IMG/VR virus record: IMGVR_UViG_3300032105_000035
Span: 1 to 35,266 of that record
From: a virus
DNA length: 35,266 nucleotides
Strand: one strand, 5' to 3'
In this document: positions 15,587 through 23,464 of the stretch, piece after piece
Layout: each line of letters starts with the position of its first letter
How positions within the stretch are numbered: the stretch's first letter is position 1
Position numbers and translations under genes: made by a program
The notes under the pieces: generated by a model
Database searches by the model: none
What the model was told of the DNA's origin: nothing
What the model saw: the letters and a program-made list of their open reading frames with translations, nothing else

Positions 15587-16678
15587 TCAACCCTTTTTAG
15601 AAGTCACAAACGACAAGTAGTTCTTACCTTTGAAGACTACCCAATAACTAGAAATAGCCATAGTCTCTGAGAATGGAAGAGTCTTGGCTACTAATCGCGG
15701 ATCAATCTCCACCTCTTGCTCAGAAATTCTTTTAGCTTCTACAGGATGATCATCCCACATCGATCCGGTGTCACCTTCAACTGACAGCGTGATTCCCTTC
15801 TTATGTCTCACCAAGGAACACGCACTGTTCAGGTTAGAAACAAACAAGCTCGCCTGTTTGACAGACTGGTCAAACCCCTCAGGAATCTCAAAGAACTCGT
15901 CATCATTGGAATATTTTAAAAGAGATTTAATCGTCTTCCGGAATGGAAGAGGCTTAATATGATCCGGTGGAAACTTTCCAAGAAGCTTCTCACCACCAGG
16001 AAACTCCAACAGGACACTGTCATTTCCAATGCTCATCGTTGCTTTCTTTACCTTGAGCGCTTTATACATGTCGATCGCAGTCTTGCACAATTCACGCGTA
16101 AGTATAAGATACTCCGGCAACTTTGACATGGATTTCTTCCCAACATATTTTGGGACCAACAACATTCTGGTAATAGAAACCCGGTTTGTCGAATACAGCG
16201 TCAGGGACTTGTGAAGACGCATCGTCACCCCGTTCTGATTCAATTTTCCACTCTGTGTATCCGAAAATTGCAAGCACTGAACGAGAGCACTGAAGAACTT
16301 GGCACCGATCTGGAGTTTGACAAGGATCTTGATGTCACCAACTTCCTTTGGGAAAACGAAAGGTATTTCTTCCGGACGGAACACAGGAAATTTAAACCGG
16401 CTTCCACCAGATTTCACCACCAATGTATCTCCCTTCAGATCCAACCCTATCGTCTTGGATCTAGCATTCTTTATTGCTCCAAACAGAAGCTCTCCAGGAA
16501 CCGCACCATCTATTGGAACATCACAAGGACTACTTATCGAAACACTGTCGTTGAACGCCCAAACATGTTCCCCATCAAAACAATAGCATGTCAGAATCGG
16601 CAAGGCTTCATAAAATGACTTTGGTGCCACCGCCATTCCGGTCAAACTCAGTGCAGGAAGGAGTTCCTTGACGTCCAT
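15587..16678 (-). CDS. DNA polymerase sliding clamp (beta/DnaN-like)
   Basis: 363 residues, the usual length for a bacterial beta clamp made of three similar domains. Sequence identity to DnaN is low, but several features fit: LPILTCYCFDG and VWAFNDSVSISS near the N-terminus, GELLFGAIKNARS, FPVFRPEEIPF, LTLYSTNRVSITRM, GGEKLLGKFPPDHIKPLPF and the C-terminal MAISSYWVVFKGKNYLSFV. It lies between the clamp loader/polymerase genes and nucleotide metabolism genes. The ring holds the polymerase on DNA. GAGGAA lies upstream of the ATG. A clamp of the bacterial type rather than the shorter T4 gp45 type is inferred from length and order of motifs. Confidence 0.8.
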   Translation of the reverse strand: MDVKELLPALSLTGMAVAPKSFYEALPILTCYCFDGEHVWAFNDSVSISSPCDVPIDGAVPGELLFGAIKNARSKTIGLDLKGDTLVVKSGGSRFKFPVFRPEEIPFVFPKEVGDIKILVKLQIGAKFFSALVQCLQFSDTQSGKLNQNGVTMRLHKSLTLYSTNRVSITRMLLVPKYVGKKSMSKLPEYLILTRELCKTAIDMYKALKVKKATMSIGNDSVLLEFPGGEKLLGKFPPDHIKPLPFRKTIKSLLKYSNDDEFFEIPEGFDQSVKQASLFVSNLNSACSLVRHKKGITLSVEGDTGSMWDDHPVEAKRISEQEVEIDPRLVAKTLPFSETMAISSYWVVFKGKNYLSFVTSKKG

Positions 16679-16691
16679 AAGGATTTATTCC

Positions 16692-17153
16692 TCAGGTTTT
16701 TCGAACTGGTTCATCTAGACCAGGACCAGAAGGGGCTTTTGAACCCCCTACAAGCGTCGCAGACGAGTTTTGAGACGAGGGTATAGGGTTATCCCCTACA
16801 AGCTCCTCTAACCGCTTACAAAGAAGAAAAGCCTCAGCTAGAAGAAGATACCGTCGGAGGTCTGCAACATCATCCAAGACCGTCTCCATCCGGGTGTCGT
16901 TCTCTACCGCTTCAAAAATATCGTATCCACAATCTTCAACCATTGCCTCAATACGATCCCACTTCCTCGCGAACATATGGAACAGCCCCGAACCACCGCG
17001 CCTGAAACATGATCCCTTGTACTGCACATCTTTATCCAGAAGAAGTTCAACATCATTCAAAGCAATCTCCATCAGATGAGCATGATATGGAAATGCATCC
17101 GCACTCGCCGGTTCAAACAGATTTTGTAAATCTCTATTTTTCATCATTGTCAT
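16692..17153 (-). CDS. DUF1599-like (nucleotide-modification-associated) protein
   Basis: 153 residues. The central part has DKDVQYKGSCFRRGGSGLF, then ARKWDRIEAMV, and later DDVADLRRYLLLAEAFLL. This order resembles DUF1599 (nucleotide modification associated domain 1), which has a conserved tyrosine/glycine segment, a K-x-x-R-(L/I) helix and a final D-L-x-x-Y helix. The family occurs beside thymidylate-synthase-like and base-modification genes in phages, and here the HD and thymidylate-synthase-fold genes are immediately upstream. The low-complexity C-terminal tail contains a 48-bp unit flanked by 11-nt direct repeats that carries the element also found at 3506-3529. Assignment by pattern only. 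Confidence 0.5.
   Translation of the reverse strand: MTMMKNRDLQNLFEPASADAFPYHAHLMEIALNDVELLLDKDVQYKGSCFRRGGSGLFHMFARKWDRIEAMVEDCGYDIFEAVENDTRMETVLDDVADLRRYLLLAEAFLLCKRLEELVGDNPIPSSQNSSATLVGGSKAPSGPGLDEPVRKT
16745..16803. repeat. 11-nt direct repeats flanking the second copy of the 24-nt element
   Basis: CCCCTACAAGC occurs at 16745-16755 and 16793-16803. The 37 bases between contain 16767-16790, the exact reverse complement of 3506-3529. This looks like a small insertion with a target duplication or a slipped duplication in the non-conserved tail of the gene. Confidence 0.75.
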
Positions 17154-17155
17154 AT

Positions 17156-17731
17156 CTAAATTTTCTTCAGTTTTTCAAAAAACACATATGGATTGACGCG
17201 TACCATATTGAGTACATCCCTCAATTCTCCTGTCAATAGTTGTTCATGTAGAAGAAGTTCGAGTCCATTATGTATCACGTCGTTAATCTGGGTATTTCCC
17301 ATCAACCGTTGCTCAATAGAGAAGAGAACCCCTTCCAGTCGATCACACATTTTCAACCAGACTTTCTCCTCCGCTGTCAACAATGAATATACAGCACCAA
17401 GACCGAGTCCATCCAAAACAACATGTTCGGCAGTCTTATATGCTTTCTTTAACTTCGGAAACTCATCAAGCATCGAAGCCGGAGGGTCCCCGACGAAACC
17501 CTCGGCGACATCATGAAACAACGCAGCCATAAGAAGATTCTTTGAAGGAGACGGATGAAGAACAAACAACAAGACCACCACGTTCCAACTATGAGACGAA
17601 ACCGTGTTCTCACCAATTATTGACAGTGTATGATACCGTTTGACATTACCACCCTTCCGAAGCAACCGGATCCGTTCGAATACGCTATCCTTGTTCTTCA
17701 TAAGATGGTCCATCGTCCCTGGCCCTCTCAT
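17156..17731 (-). CDS. HD-domain phosphohydrolase, YfbR-like 5'-nucleotidase
   Basis: 191 residues from ATG 17731, chosen because AGGAGG lies 7 nt upstream. It therefore overlaps the thymidylate-synthase-fold gene by 47 nt. Motifs: VKRYHT, ENTVSSHSWNV, ALFHDVAEGFVGDPPASML and MCDRLEGVLF, the spaced histidines and HD pair of the YfbR family. YfbR-type enzymes remove phosphate from deoxynucleoside monophosphates. In a phage this can supply or purge nucleotides, for example feeding an altered thymidine pathway. It lies between two genes linked to thymidylate metabolism. Confidence 0.8.
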   Translation of the reverse strand: MRGPGTMDHLMKNKDSVFERIRLLRKGGNVKRYHTLSIIGENTVSSHSWNVVVLLFVLHPSPSKNLLMAALFHDVAEGFVGDPPASMLDEFPKLKKAYKTAEHVVLDGLGLGAVYSLLTAEEKVWLKMCDRLEGVLFSIEQRLMGNTQINDVIHNGLELLLHEQLLTGELRDVLNMVRVNPYVFFEKLKKI

Positions 17732-18788
17732 ATACAATCCTCCTACGTTCCAACCATTCCAATCCTGCCTTTTGCCAGTCCATCGCATCGCAGTGGCACA
17801 TTCTCTTTTTTGCCAATTGAAATCTATGTGGATTATCCTTGTTTTTCCAAATAGCATGAGCCTGGTGAATTGGCCAAACCACGTTTGAAAAGAACTTTGT
17901 CTTAAAACTTGGTACGGCAGGACTTGGGGACATGAACAAACTCAGATCATCATCAAACATCTTAACACCAGCAGAATCATTTGTTTCTATCAGAGGATAT
18001 GGTCGCACAATTCCAGCTGTATATGGACAAAATGGTCCTCGGCGAAACCCATCCCTTGCACCATCAATGATTGGTCGGCACTTCTCAAACACATCAACAT
18101 ACGCATGAAAGCTACTGCTTATCTGCGTATACGTTCCAACCTCTATACCAACCATCGCAGCGAGGTATTCCTGAAACATGGAGAAGTGAACCGCATTTGT
18201 CCCATACGCACCCCAGATTGCGTCATTTGATCGACAGAAGATCACCATATCAAGTCGATCATCTCGCCGATAAAAATGAGCTACTAAATTACATGGAACA
18301 TCCTTGGATGTGATCCCAAGCTCCGTATCTTCAGTCTCGAAAAGATCCAGTTCACAATCCCAGAACTGCATGACTGCTCTCCTTGTATCAGGATGCTGCC
18401 TCAAGAGTCTGGATAAAACTACGAACTGATCTTGGGTATCCTGGTCGACCAGTGTAAACGTCGCACGCGAGCGGTGGCCATAGGAGGCTCTTAGGGTAAG
18501 CCCATCATCTGAAAACTCGCGCATGCGGCCCAGGTACGGCTCAATCCATGCTAAATCGTTCCGGCCAGCCAACATCCAAATCGATTCAAACAAATGAAAT
18601 GTAGGATTGGCATCCCGTTGTGTGTGAAAAATCACCCGCTCCCTCGGATGGGTAAACACTGTCGCTACTGGATAAGGAACCTCCAAAACATCTCCAGCTC
18701 TTGACGATCTCTTGACTCCATCAATCTCAAGCATTCTCAACCCTTCAGGAAGTGCTTGGTGAACATTACGGACTTTAATTACATGCAT
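17685..18788 (-). CDS. thymidylate synthase / deoxyuridylate hydroxymethylase fold enzyme
   Basis: 367 residues. Recognisable segments are ANPTFHLFESIWMLAGRND, LRASYGHR, SKDVPCNLVAHFYRRDDRL (the cysteine after proline is the expected nucleophile), MVIFCRSNDAIWGAYGTNAV and QISSSFHAYV. The asparagine in GTNAV falls near the position that selects dUMP rather than dCMP in this superfamily. It would methylate or hydroxymethylate dUMP with a folate cofactor. Which of the two cannot be told from sequence alone, but other neighbours suggest modified thymine. GGGAG 6 nt before the ATG supports the start. It is longer than bacterial ThyA (264 residues). Confidence 0.85.
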   Translation of the reverse strand: MHVIKVRNVHQALPEGLRMLEIDGVKRSSRAGDVLEVPYPVATVFTHPRERVIFHTQRDANPTFHLFESIWMLAGRNDLAWIEPYLGRMREFSDDGLTLRASYGHRSRATFTLVDQDTQDQFVVLSRLLRQHPDTRRAVMQFWDCELDLFETEDTELGITSKDVPCNLVAHFYRRDDRLDMVIFCRSNDAIWGAYGTNAVHFSMFQEYLAAMVGIEVGTYTQISSSFHAYVDVFEKCRPIIDGARDGFRRGPFCPYTAGIVRPYPLIETNDSAGVKMFDDDLSLFMSPSPAVPSFKTKFFSNVVWPIHQAHAIWKNKDNPHRFQLAKKRMCHCDAMDWQKAGLEWLERRRIVYERARDDGPSYEEQG

Positions 18789-18840
18789 ATCAATCTCCCT
18801 TTCTCATACCACATAACCCAAGATGTCAATATCAAGCTTC

Positions 18841-18975
18841 CTATATTCCCTTTACCAATTCAAAGACAAAGTCCATCCACCAGAGAACACCTGTAACAGA
18901 AAAGAATATGAGAAAAGTCGTAAACACCACTCTCTGCGCATTATTGATGATCCGCCGCCTCTTAGCCCTCAGCAT
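18841..18975 (-). CDS. 44-aa single-pass membrane protein
   Basis: ATG 18975 has GGTGAGG 4-5 nt upstream and encodes a basic start (MLRAKRRR), then a hydrophobic helix (VVFTTFLIFFSVTGVLWW) and a short tail, ending at 18841. The positive-inside pattern and the ribosome binding site support a real small membrane protein. Function unknown. Confidence 0.6.
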   Translation of the reverse strand: MLRAKRRRIINNAQRVVFTTFLIFFSVTGVLWWMDFVFELVKGI

Positions 18976-19051
18976 AATACCTCACCCCTATAGACCCTAT
19001 ACTGTTTCTTAGGCGTTTCCTCAATATTTATAAATCTATCAACCATTATTG
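18974..19051 (-). CDS. possible 25-aa peptide between two genes
   Basis: An ATG that overlaps the TAA of the upstream glycosyltransferase gene (TAATG) opens a 25-codon frame, MVDRFINIEETPKKQYRVY and six more residues. Its last codons overlap the ATG of the small membrane protein. Tight packing is the only support. There is no strong ribosome binding site, so it could be chance. Confidence 0.3.
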
Positions 19052-19816
19052 ACTGCTTTCAAATGCCTTCTTCCATCCGATGCGGACATCTACTCGCACG
19101 TTATCAAAATCCTTCCATGCGCTCTTTGTCTTCTTTTCCACAACGGTCACAAAGTCTGGGTGAAAATCATGAAGTTCATGAGCACAGCGCTCCATCATTT
19201 CCTTATCACGGTATAACGCACATCCCCCTTCAAATTGTGATCCTCTAGACTGACCCTGAGCAAATTCATAAGAGATACGATTCGGAAACCCCTCACGAAG
19301 CAACTGAAGTGTCATGTCAAAATCTTGCTTGCAATCAATCCTGTCAAATCTCGCCCCAACTTTCAAGACCTTGGGGACATTATACGCAAGCACTCGTTGC
19401 ATACGACCGATGTCTTTGTGTAATGTCTCTACATGATTATTGCCTTCTCTAGAACTGATCCCACAATGAACAAAATCATCCAACCAATCTTCAATAATGG
19501 AAAACATATCGGCAAAATCTTCTGGGGTACAGTAATGAAGGTGCCAATCATTCTTTCCCTTCCGTCTGTAAAAATATAGATCGTCATCCATCATAACGAT
19601 CTTCTCAGATCCTGCATTTTCAAGAATATACTGCCGAGTGGGACTGAGCATTGTGATCTCGGAAGGCAACACCATCAACCGAGGATATTCATATTCATCC
19701 GCCTCCGTCTCTTGAACCACCAACCACGTTTGTTCCAAGACATCTTCTGGAAACCGCGCGATTGTGTACTGTATGTCTATACGACCAACAGTGTGAACGA
19801 ATATTTTCAGACTCAC
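19046..19816 (-). CDS. GT-A-like glycosyltransferase, possibly TET-associated type
   Basis: 256 residues from GTG 19816. The longer frame would begin inside a terminator hairpin and is rejected. It shows YTIARFPED, TWLVVQETEADEY, LPSEITMLSPTRQYIL and then EKIVMMDDDLYFYRR, where DDD is the metal and nucleotide-sugar motif of GT-A enzymes. Downstream segments RMQRVLAYN, GARFDRIDCKQDFDMTLQLL and GQSRGSQFEGGCALYRD fit a sugar transferase. The layout resembles the phage TET-associated glycosyltransferase family, which sugars modified bases in DNA, but I cannot exclude a surface-glycan enzyme. A terminator upstream suggests a separate transcription start. Confidence 0.6.
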   Translation of the reverse strand: MSLKIFVHTVGRIDIQYTIARFPEDVLEQTWLVVQETEADEYEYPRLMVLPSEITMLSPTRQYILENAGSEKIVMMDDDLYFYRRKGKNDWHLHYCTPEDFADMFSIIEDWLDDFVHCGISSREGNNHVETLHKDIGRMQRVLAYNVPKVLKVGARFDRIDCKQDFDMTLQLLREGFPNRISYEFAQGQSRGSQFEGGCALYRDKEMMERCAHELHDFHPDFVTVVEKKTKSAWKDFDNVRVDVRIGWKKAFESSQ

Positions 19817-19828
19817 TCCAAAATCCCA

Positions 19829-19872
19829 ACAAAGAAAAGAAGAAGTGTGGACTTCTATAATCCACACTTCCA
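19829..19872 (-). terminator. intrinsic terminator before the glycosyltransferase
   Basis: Perfect 10-bp arms GAAGTGTGGA and TCCACACTTC (plus 19842-19851 and 19861-19870) with a 9-nt loop, followed on the minus strand by TTCTTTTCTTTG. It lies 17 nt after the stop of the upstream acidic protein. Confidence 0.8.
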
Positions 19873-19890
19873 AGTTTAAGCGGGGGCGTG

Positions 19891-20262
19891 TTATCCTCCC
19901 AAGGATCTTCCTTTTGGATCTGCATCACTCGGTCCGCTTGCGGAATCATCGCCTGGTTCATCTTCAGGCTTATCAGTGTCACCTTCATCTTCAGTTTCGG
20001 GTTCAGCTTCCGATTCTTCACCTTCCGTATCATCCTCTTCCTCTCCGTTTTCGCCACCTTCGTCGGAAGACTCTTCAGAAGCATCATCCGGATCAGTTTC
20101 GGCGTCAGATCCAGCCTCTGCTGCTTCGTCCAACACAACCGCTTCAGCGATCATTTGGTCTTTCGTCATGCTGCTCGTGTTAAGGTTTTCACCATGAGCA
20201 TCGAGCACGTGCTGCTCAATCTCCTCTTTCGTCATGTCTTCGTAATTGACTTTCTCTGACAT
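19891..20262 (-). CDS. acidic protein with an N-terminal LEM/HeH-like motif
   Basis: 123 residues from ATG 20262, with AAGGAG about 6 nt upstream. ATG 20265 is possible. The first 45 residues (VNYEDMTKEEIEQHVLDAHG, then SSMTKDQMIAEAVV) look like a helix-extended-helix unit similar to those at the end of the single-strand-binding protein. The rest is almost only D, E, S, G and P. Highly acidic tails often mimic DNA or bind single-strand-binding proteins, but no specific role can be named. A strong terminator follows it. Confidence 0.65.
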   Translation of the reverse strand: MSEKVNYEDMTKEEIEQHVLDAHGENLNTSSMTKDQMIAEAVVLDEAAEAGSDAETDPDDASEESSDEGGENGEEEDDTEGEESEAEPETEDEGDTDKPEDEPGDDSASGPSDADPKGRSLGG

Positions 20263-20276
20263 CATCGTCTCCTTTT

Positions 20277-21353
20277 CTATTTGGACACTCGTTCTATGCA
20301 TTTCAATATCCTGTCTATTGGCAAGCATAGATTACCAGACAGGTCGCGCTCACAAATAACAAATTGATACGTTTGGTTCAGCAAATTGCTTGTGAAAAAA
20401 TATACTCGATTTGTATAGTCATATGGATGGAATTCTATTACGTGCGCACCCTCCGGAGCAAATATATGATTGGTGATTCCTGCACCATGGATACCCATCA
20501 CAATCTTGGCATCAACAAATAATTCAACCTGATCTTCATGAGGCATCCCAGTCAACACAACATCCTCAAAACCCACCTCTCGTATCTTCCTAATCAGTTC
20601 ATCTTCGTTTGAAGCACTCCGACGGTTCACTTCATCCCGGCGTGAGACATAGATCATCCGTTCCAGTTTCCCAGTCCTAGGAAGGAACCTAGAACGGAGC
20701 CAATCAAGTTGTACTCTGGAATGACCACCGGGTGCCATCATGGATGAGAAAATCAACTTACCAACTCTTAACACTCCGTCATGACTGACTGTACCACGCA
20801 TCGGTACTTTCCAGACCTTCATCAATGTCTCTCCTTGGAAAGAGCGATCCATATTCGACATTATCAACGGCAGGTCTTTGTATTCAGGGAACTCATCCAA
20901 GATCCATAGACGAGGTAAAACTTCCAACAACCAATGGTGATAATTTGAAGAGTGAGGCCCTATAAACATAATCGCAGCGCCTCCGTACTCGCTTTGGTCT
21001 AACGTAGAAATATCGCAATGGATCGTACCGTTCTCCAACGGACCAAATACCGGAGGCACCGGAACAATCGTCTTCATCAATCCCTCGTTATGGTACGAGT
21101 CCAGATAAAAATACTCGTCATCAAAAACTAAGTTTTGTGTCGTTGCTACAGTAGCGTTGGGAATCTCATAAACAAAAGGCACGGCGGCGCGATGATTTAA
21201 CGAATAATGATGTGAAACCAATGAGTCGGTGAAAGCATGCGCATCAGGTTCATCTTCCAAATTTAACGGAGGAAAACAATCTATACATGATTCACCATAT
21301 TTTGAATATTTCAAGAAAAACGAATCAGACATATAACCTACTTTTAGACGCAT
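20277..21353 (-). CDS. GT61 (DUF563) family glycosyltransferase
   Basis: 358 residues. Diagnostic segments of GT61: SSNYHHWLLEVLPRLWIL near 134-151, MIYVSRRDEVNRRSASNEDE near 235-254, and MGIHGAGITNHIFAPEGAHV near 285-304 followed by IEFHPYD. These enzymes transfer a sugar (for example xylose or N-acetylglucosamine) to protein or glycan. The ATG lies directly after the stop of the radical SAM gene. With its neighbours it suggests a glycan or DNA-sugar modification role. The acceptor is unknown. Confidence 0.85.
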   Translation of the reverse strand: MRLKVGYMSDSFFLKYSKYGESCIDCFPPLNLEDEPDAHAFTDSLVSHHYSLNHRAAVPFVYEIPNATVATTQNLVFDDEYFYLDSYHNEGLMKTIVPVPPVFGPLENGTIHCDISTLDQSEYGGAAIMFIGPHSSNYHHWLLEVLPRLWILDEFPEYKDLPLIMSNMDRSFQGETLMKVWKVPMRGTVSHDGVLRVGKLIFSSMMAPGGHSRVQLDWLRSRFLPRTGKLERMIYVSRRDEVNRRSASNEDELIRKIREVGFEDVVLTGMPHEDQVELFVDAKIVMGIHGAGITNHIFAPEGAHVIEFHPYDYTNRVYFFTSNLLNQTYQFVICERDLSGNLCLPIDRILKCIERVSK

Positions 21354-22337
21354 CTAATCTTCCTTTTCCTCACTCTCCCAAGGACGGAGAACTGGCTCTG
21401 TCCAAGGACCACCTTTCATGGCGCGGTGAATTGCTTTCTCGTCTTCAAGATTTGGTTTCCTCAACTTCTTCTGCCCTCTATAGTCTGGGAGCAACCCGAC
21501 ACGGAACGATGTATTGTCACAACCAGCACACTCACCAAAGTCCCGATCCTTGTGATATAGCTTACGACGGGCAGCCATGAACGCAGCATTGTTCCAAAGA
21601 TCGTCAACTGATTCGTAATCCTCAACGTCCCCACACTTATATAAACCACGCCAAGAGTTGCAACACAGAAGAACATTACCATCGAACCGAAAAACCAATT
21701 CTCTAAACGGTCTGGCACATCTCTTGGCCAAGGGTTCCTCAAGTTGTGGTGCTCCAGCACCGCAGTGGTTATTGACGATTTTGTTTCCAAGTCTCGACGC
21801 CTCAATTGCTGCCTTCTCGAAATCTTCAATCAAGATGATACGTTGCACAGACGCTTTGACCTTACTATACGGTGATGGGCCACCAGGATAGTCGGTCACG
21901 GGAACGTCTCTATACTGCCGAACTTGTGCCTCAGTCTTTTTGGATGCTTCATAACAATCCATCGCCAAGATGTTCAGACCACAATGAAATAACCGATCCA
22001 GATTTTTGAAGACACCAGGTTTCCGTAGCAGAGGGATCCCGTTGCTCGTCACCATGATATGTGTATTTGGGAGATCCTTTCGGAAGATTCTGATGATCCT
22101 GGCCGTATCTGGGTTCAGTAAAGGTTCACCTCGCATCGTGAATTCAATCTTGCTGTTCCATCCAGCCTTTGATATTCGTCGAGATATTACTCTCGCCATG
22201 TCTAGACCCATGAACAGGTATGGACCACCTGGCTTTTCACGGATCCCACGAAGACCACACATCTGGCAGTATAGATTGCATCCTTCGGTCAATTCGACCT
22301 TGATTGTGTTTGGACGTTCTTGATGATAGGTTCCCAT
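21354..22337 (-). CDS. radical SAM enzyme with SPASM-like C-terminal cysteines
   Basis: 327 residues from ATG 22337 (AAGGAA 9 nt upstream). LTEGCNLYCQMCGLRG at about 17-32 has the C-x3-C-x2-C iron-sulphur motif of the radical SAM superfamily. EFTMRGEPLLNPD gives the glycine/glutamate step after it, and MVTSNGIPL follows. The C-terminus carries RCARPFRELVFRFDGNVLLC, then CGDVED and GECAGCDN, a SPASM-type auxiliary cluster set. Such enzymes alter peptides, sugars or other small groups by radical chemistry. It lies between the acyl-carrier-like and GT61 genes. The substrate is unknown. Confidence 0.88.
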   Translation of the reverse strand: MGTYHQERPNTIKVELTEGCNLYCQMCGLRGIREKPGGPYLFMGLDMARVISRRISKAGWNSKIEFTMRGEPLLNPDTARIIRIFRKDLPNTHIMVTSNGIPLLRKPGVFKNLDRLFHCGLNILAMDCYEASKKTEAQVRQYRDVPVTDYPGGPSPYSKVKASVQRIILIEDFEKAAIEASRLGNKIVNNHCGAGAPQLEEPLAKRCARPFRELVFRFDGNVLLCCNSWRGLYKCGDVEDYESVDDLWNNAAFMAARRKLYHKDRDFGECAGCDNTSFRVGLLPDYRGQKKLRKPNLEDEKAIHRAMKGGPWTEPVLRPWESEEKED

Positions 22338-22342
22338 CACGT

Positions 22343-22624
22343 TTATTCCTTCTGATCTACTTTAATAACAGGATCCCTACCAACCTGTTTTGAAGCGATC
22401 ACATCGACTAGATCCTTGAACGTTTTCCATTCATCACCAAATTCTTCTTCTGGGATCTCTATATTGAAAACAAGTTCACAATCCATGATAAGCTCTATCA
22501 TATCAAGATCGTCGGCACCAAGATCGTCTTCCATTTCGGAGGTTTCTATAACCATGTGTTCAGGAACACCAAGATGTATAGAAACAATTCGACGAAGTTT
22601 TTCTGTGAGTTCATTCCGCGTCAT
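22343..22624 (-). CDS. acyl-carrier-protein-like protein lacking the pantetheine serine
   Basis: 93 residues from ATG 22624, which overlaps the FkbM stop as ATGA. The fold is clearly that of an acyl carrier protein: RRIVSIHLGVPEHMV, then EMEDDLGADDLDMIELIMDC, then LVFNIEIPEEEF and WKTFKDLVDVI. In a functional carrier the central motif is D-S-L, with the serine bearing 4'-phosphopantetheine. Here the codon is GAC GAT CTT, D-D-L, so the normal attachment is impossible. It may be a scaffold, a regulator, or a mutated carrier. Confidence 0.85.
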   Translation of the reverse strand: MTRNELTEKLRRIVSIHLGVPEHMVIETSEMEDDLGADDLDMIELIMDCELVFNIEIPEEEFGDEWKTFKDLVDVIASKQVGRDPVIKVDQKE

Positions 22625-23319
22625 TGTCGCACCCAAACACCAACGGTATTACGCCACTGTTTTGTAAATCTTGGTTCACGTTCCGTTGAAAATCCCTGAA
22701 TCACCAACGATTTCACAATATCTAAGGAACGCTTTAAAGAATCCTTATTCATCTTGTGAAATTCAATCGACAACTTCTTGGTATCCAAAGGAAGAGACGA
22801 AAGATCACTTTCAAGTAGGAATTCGCTTCCCTCTATATCTATTTTTACGACCGATGGTTTATGCTGGTACAGAAGATCCAGAAAGCCCACTGATGGAACC
22901 GTCCTATAAGGTCGGTTATTCTTCGCAATAAGGCTGTGTCGCCCTTCACTACGCCCACCGGCAACATACAGCTTACACTCTTTACCGCTCCCCCATCCTT
23001 GGACACACGCAGCATAATTTAACGTTGCTGAAAACTCCTTCCCTAAATTTCTTCTGAGCAATCTGAAGTTAGGAAGATATGGTTCTACACAAATGACAGA
23101 CTTGACTCCACATACCAATACCCACTTTGAAAACCCACCAATATGTGCGCCAAGATCCAATACGATGTCATCAGAGTTCAGACCTAACTTTTCATTCTCA
23201 TTTGGTATTGCCTTCACCAGATCCAGATCCGTCGTCTCCGGACGGTGGTAGATATCAAAAGATGGCCGGTTAGGGCACCGAGGCCAACTAACTTTTGATT
23301 TGATGACTTCTACAACCAC
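22621..23319 (-). CDS. FkbM-family SAM-dependent methyltransferase
   Basis: 232 residues, starting at GTG 23319. DIVLDLGAHIGGFSKWVL at about 51-68 is the SAM-binding glycine motif and SVICVEPY at about 74-81 the acidic loop. SVVKIDIEGSEFLL at about 154-167 is the FkbM signature. FkbM proteins O-methylate sugars or polyketides. Its presence in a phage cassette with glycosyltransferases suggests methylation of a sugar group, on DNA or a glycan. The ribosome binding site GGGAGG is rather far (14 nt). Confidence 0.85.
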   Translation of the reverse strand: MVVEVIKSKVSWPRCPNRPSFDIYHRPETTDLDLVKAIPNENEKLGLNSDDIVLDLGAHIGGFSKWVLVCGVKSVICVEPYLPNFRLLRRNLGKEFSATLNYAACVQGWGSGKECKLYVAGGRSEGRHSLIAKNNRPYRTVPSVGFLDLLYQHKPSVVKIDIEGSEFLLESDLSSLPLDTKKLSIEFHKMNKDSLKRSLDIVKSLVIQGFSTEREPRFTKQWRNTVGVWVRQ

Positions 23320-23338
23320 GAGTACGTCTTCATCCTCC

Positions 23339-23464
23339 CTACAAAGCGCAACCGATGTCCAGCCCGACCCCGATGCCTAGACCGAGCAAAACAAATGGCG
23401 TAAGAAAAATAACCGCACCGATTGGCCACGGTGCATCCAAAAACCAGTTTCTTATTTTGTACAT
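23339..23464 (-). CDS. 41-aa membrane protein with its ribosome binding site in a hairpin loop
   Basis: ATG 23464 is preceded by TAGGAGG with 5-nt spacing. It encodes MYKIRNWFLDAPWP, then a hydrophobic segment (IGAVIFLTPFVLLGLGIGVG) and ends in DIGCAL. The start region forms a perfect 16-bp hairpin with the Shine-Dalgarno in the loop and the ATG in the 3' arm. A single-pass membrane protein is the best reading. Function unknown. Confidence 0.65.
   Translation of the reverse strand: MYKIRNWFLDAPWPIGAVIFLTPFVLLGLGIGVGLDIGCAL

Noticed and set aside
18984-19005. Partial similarity to the 24-nt element (CCCTATA core) near 18990.
   Set aside because: Only 7-8 bases match; not a third copy.
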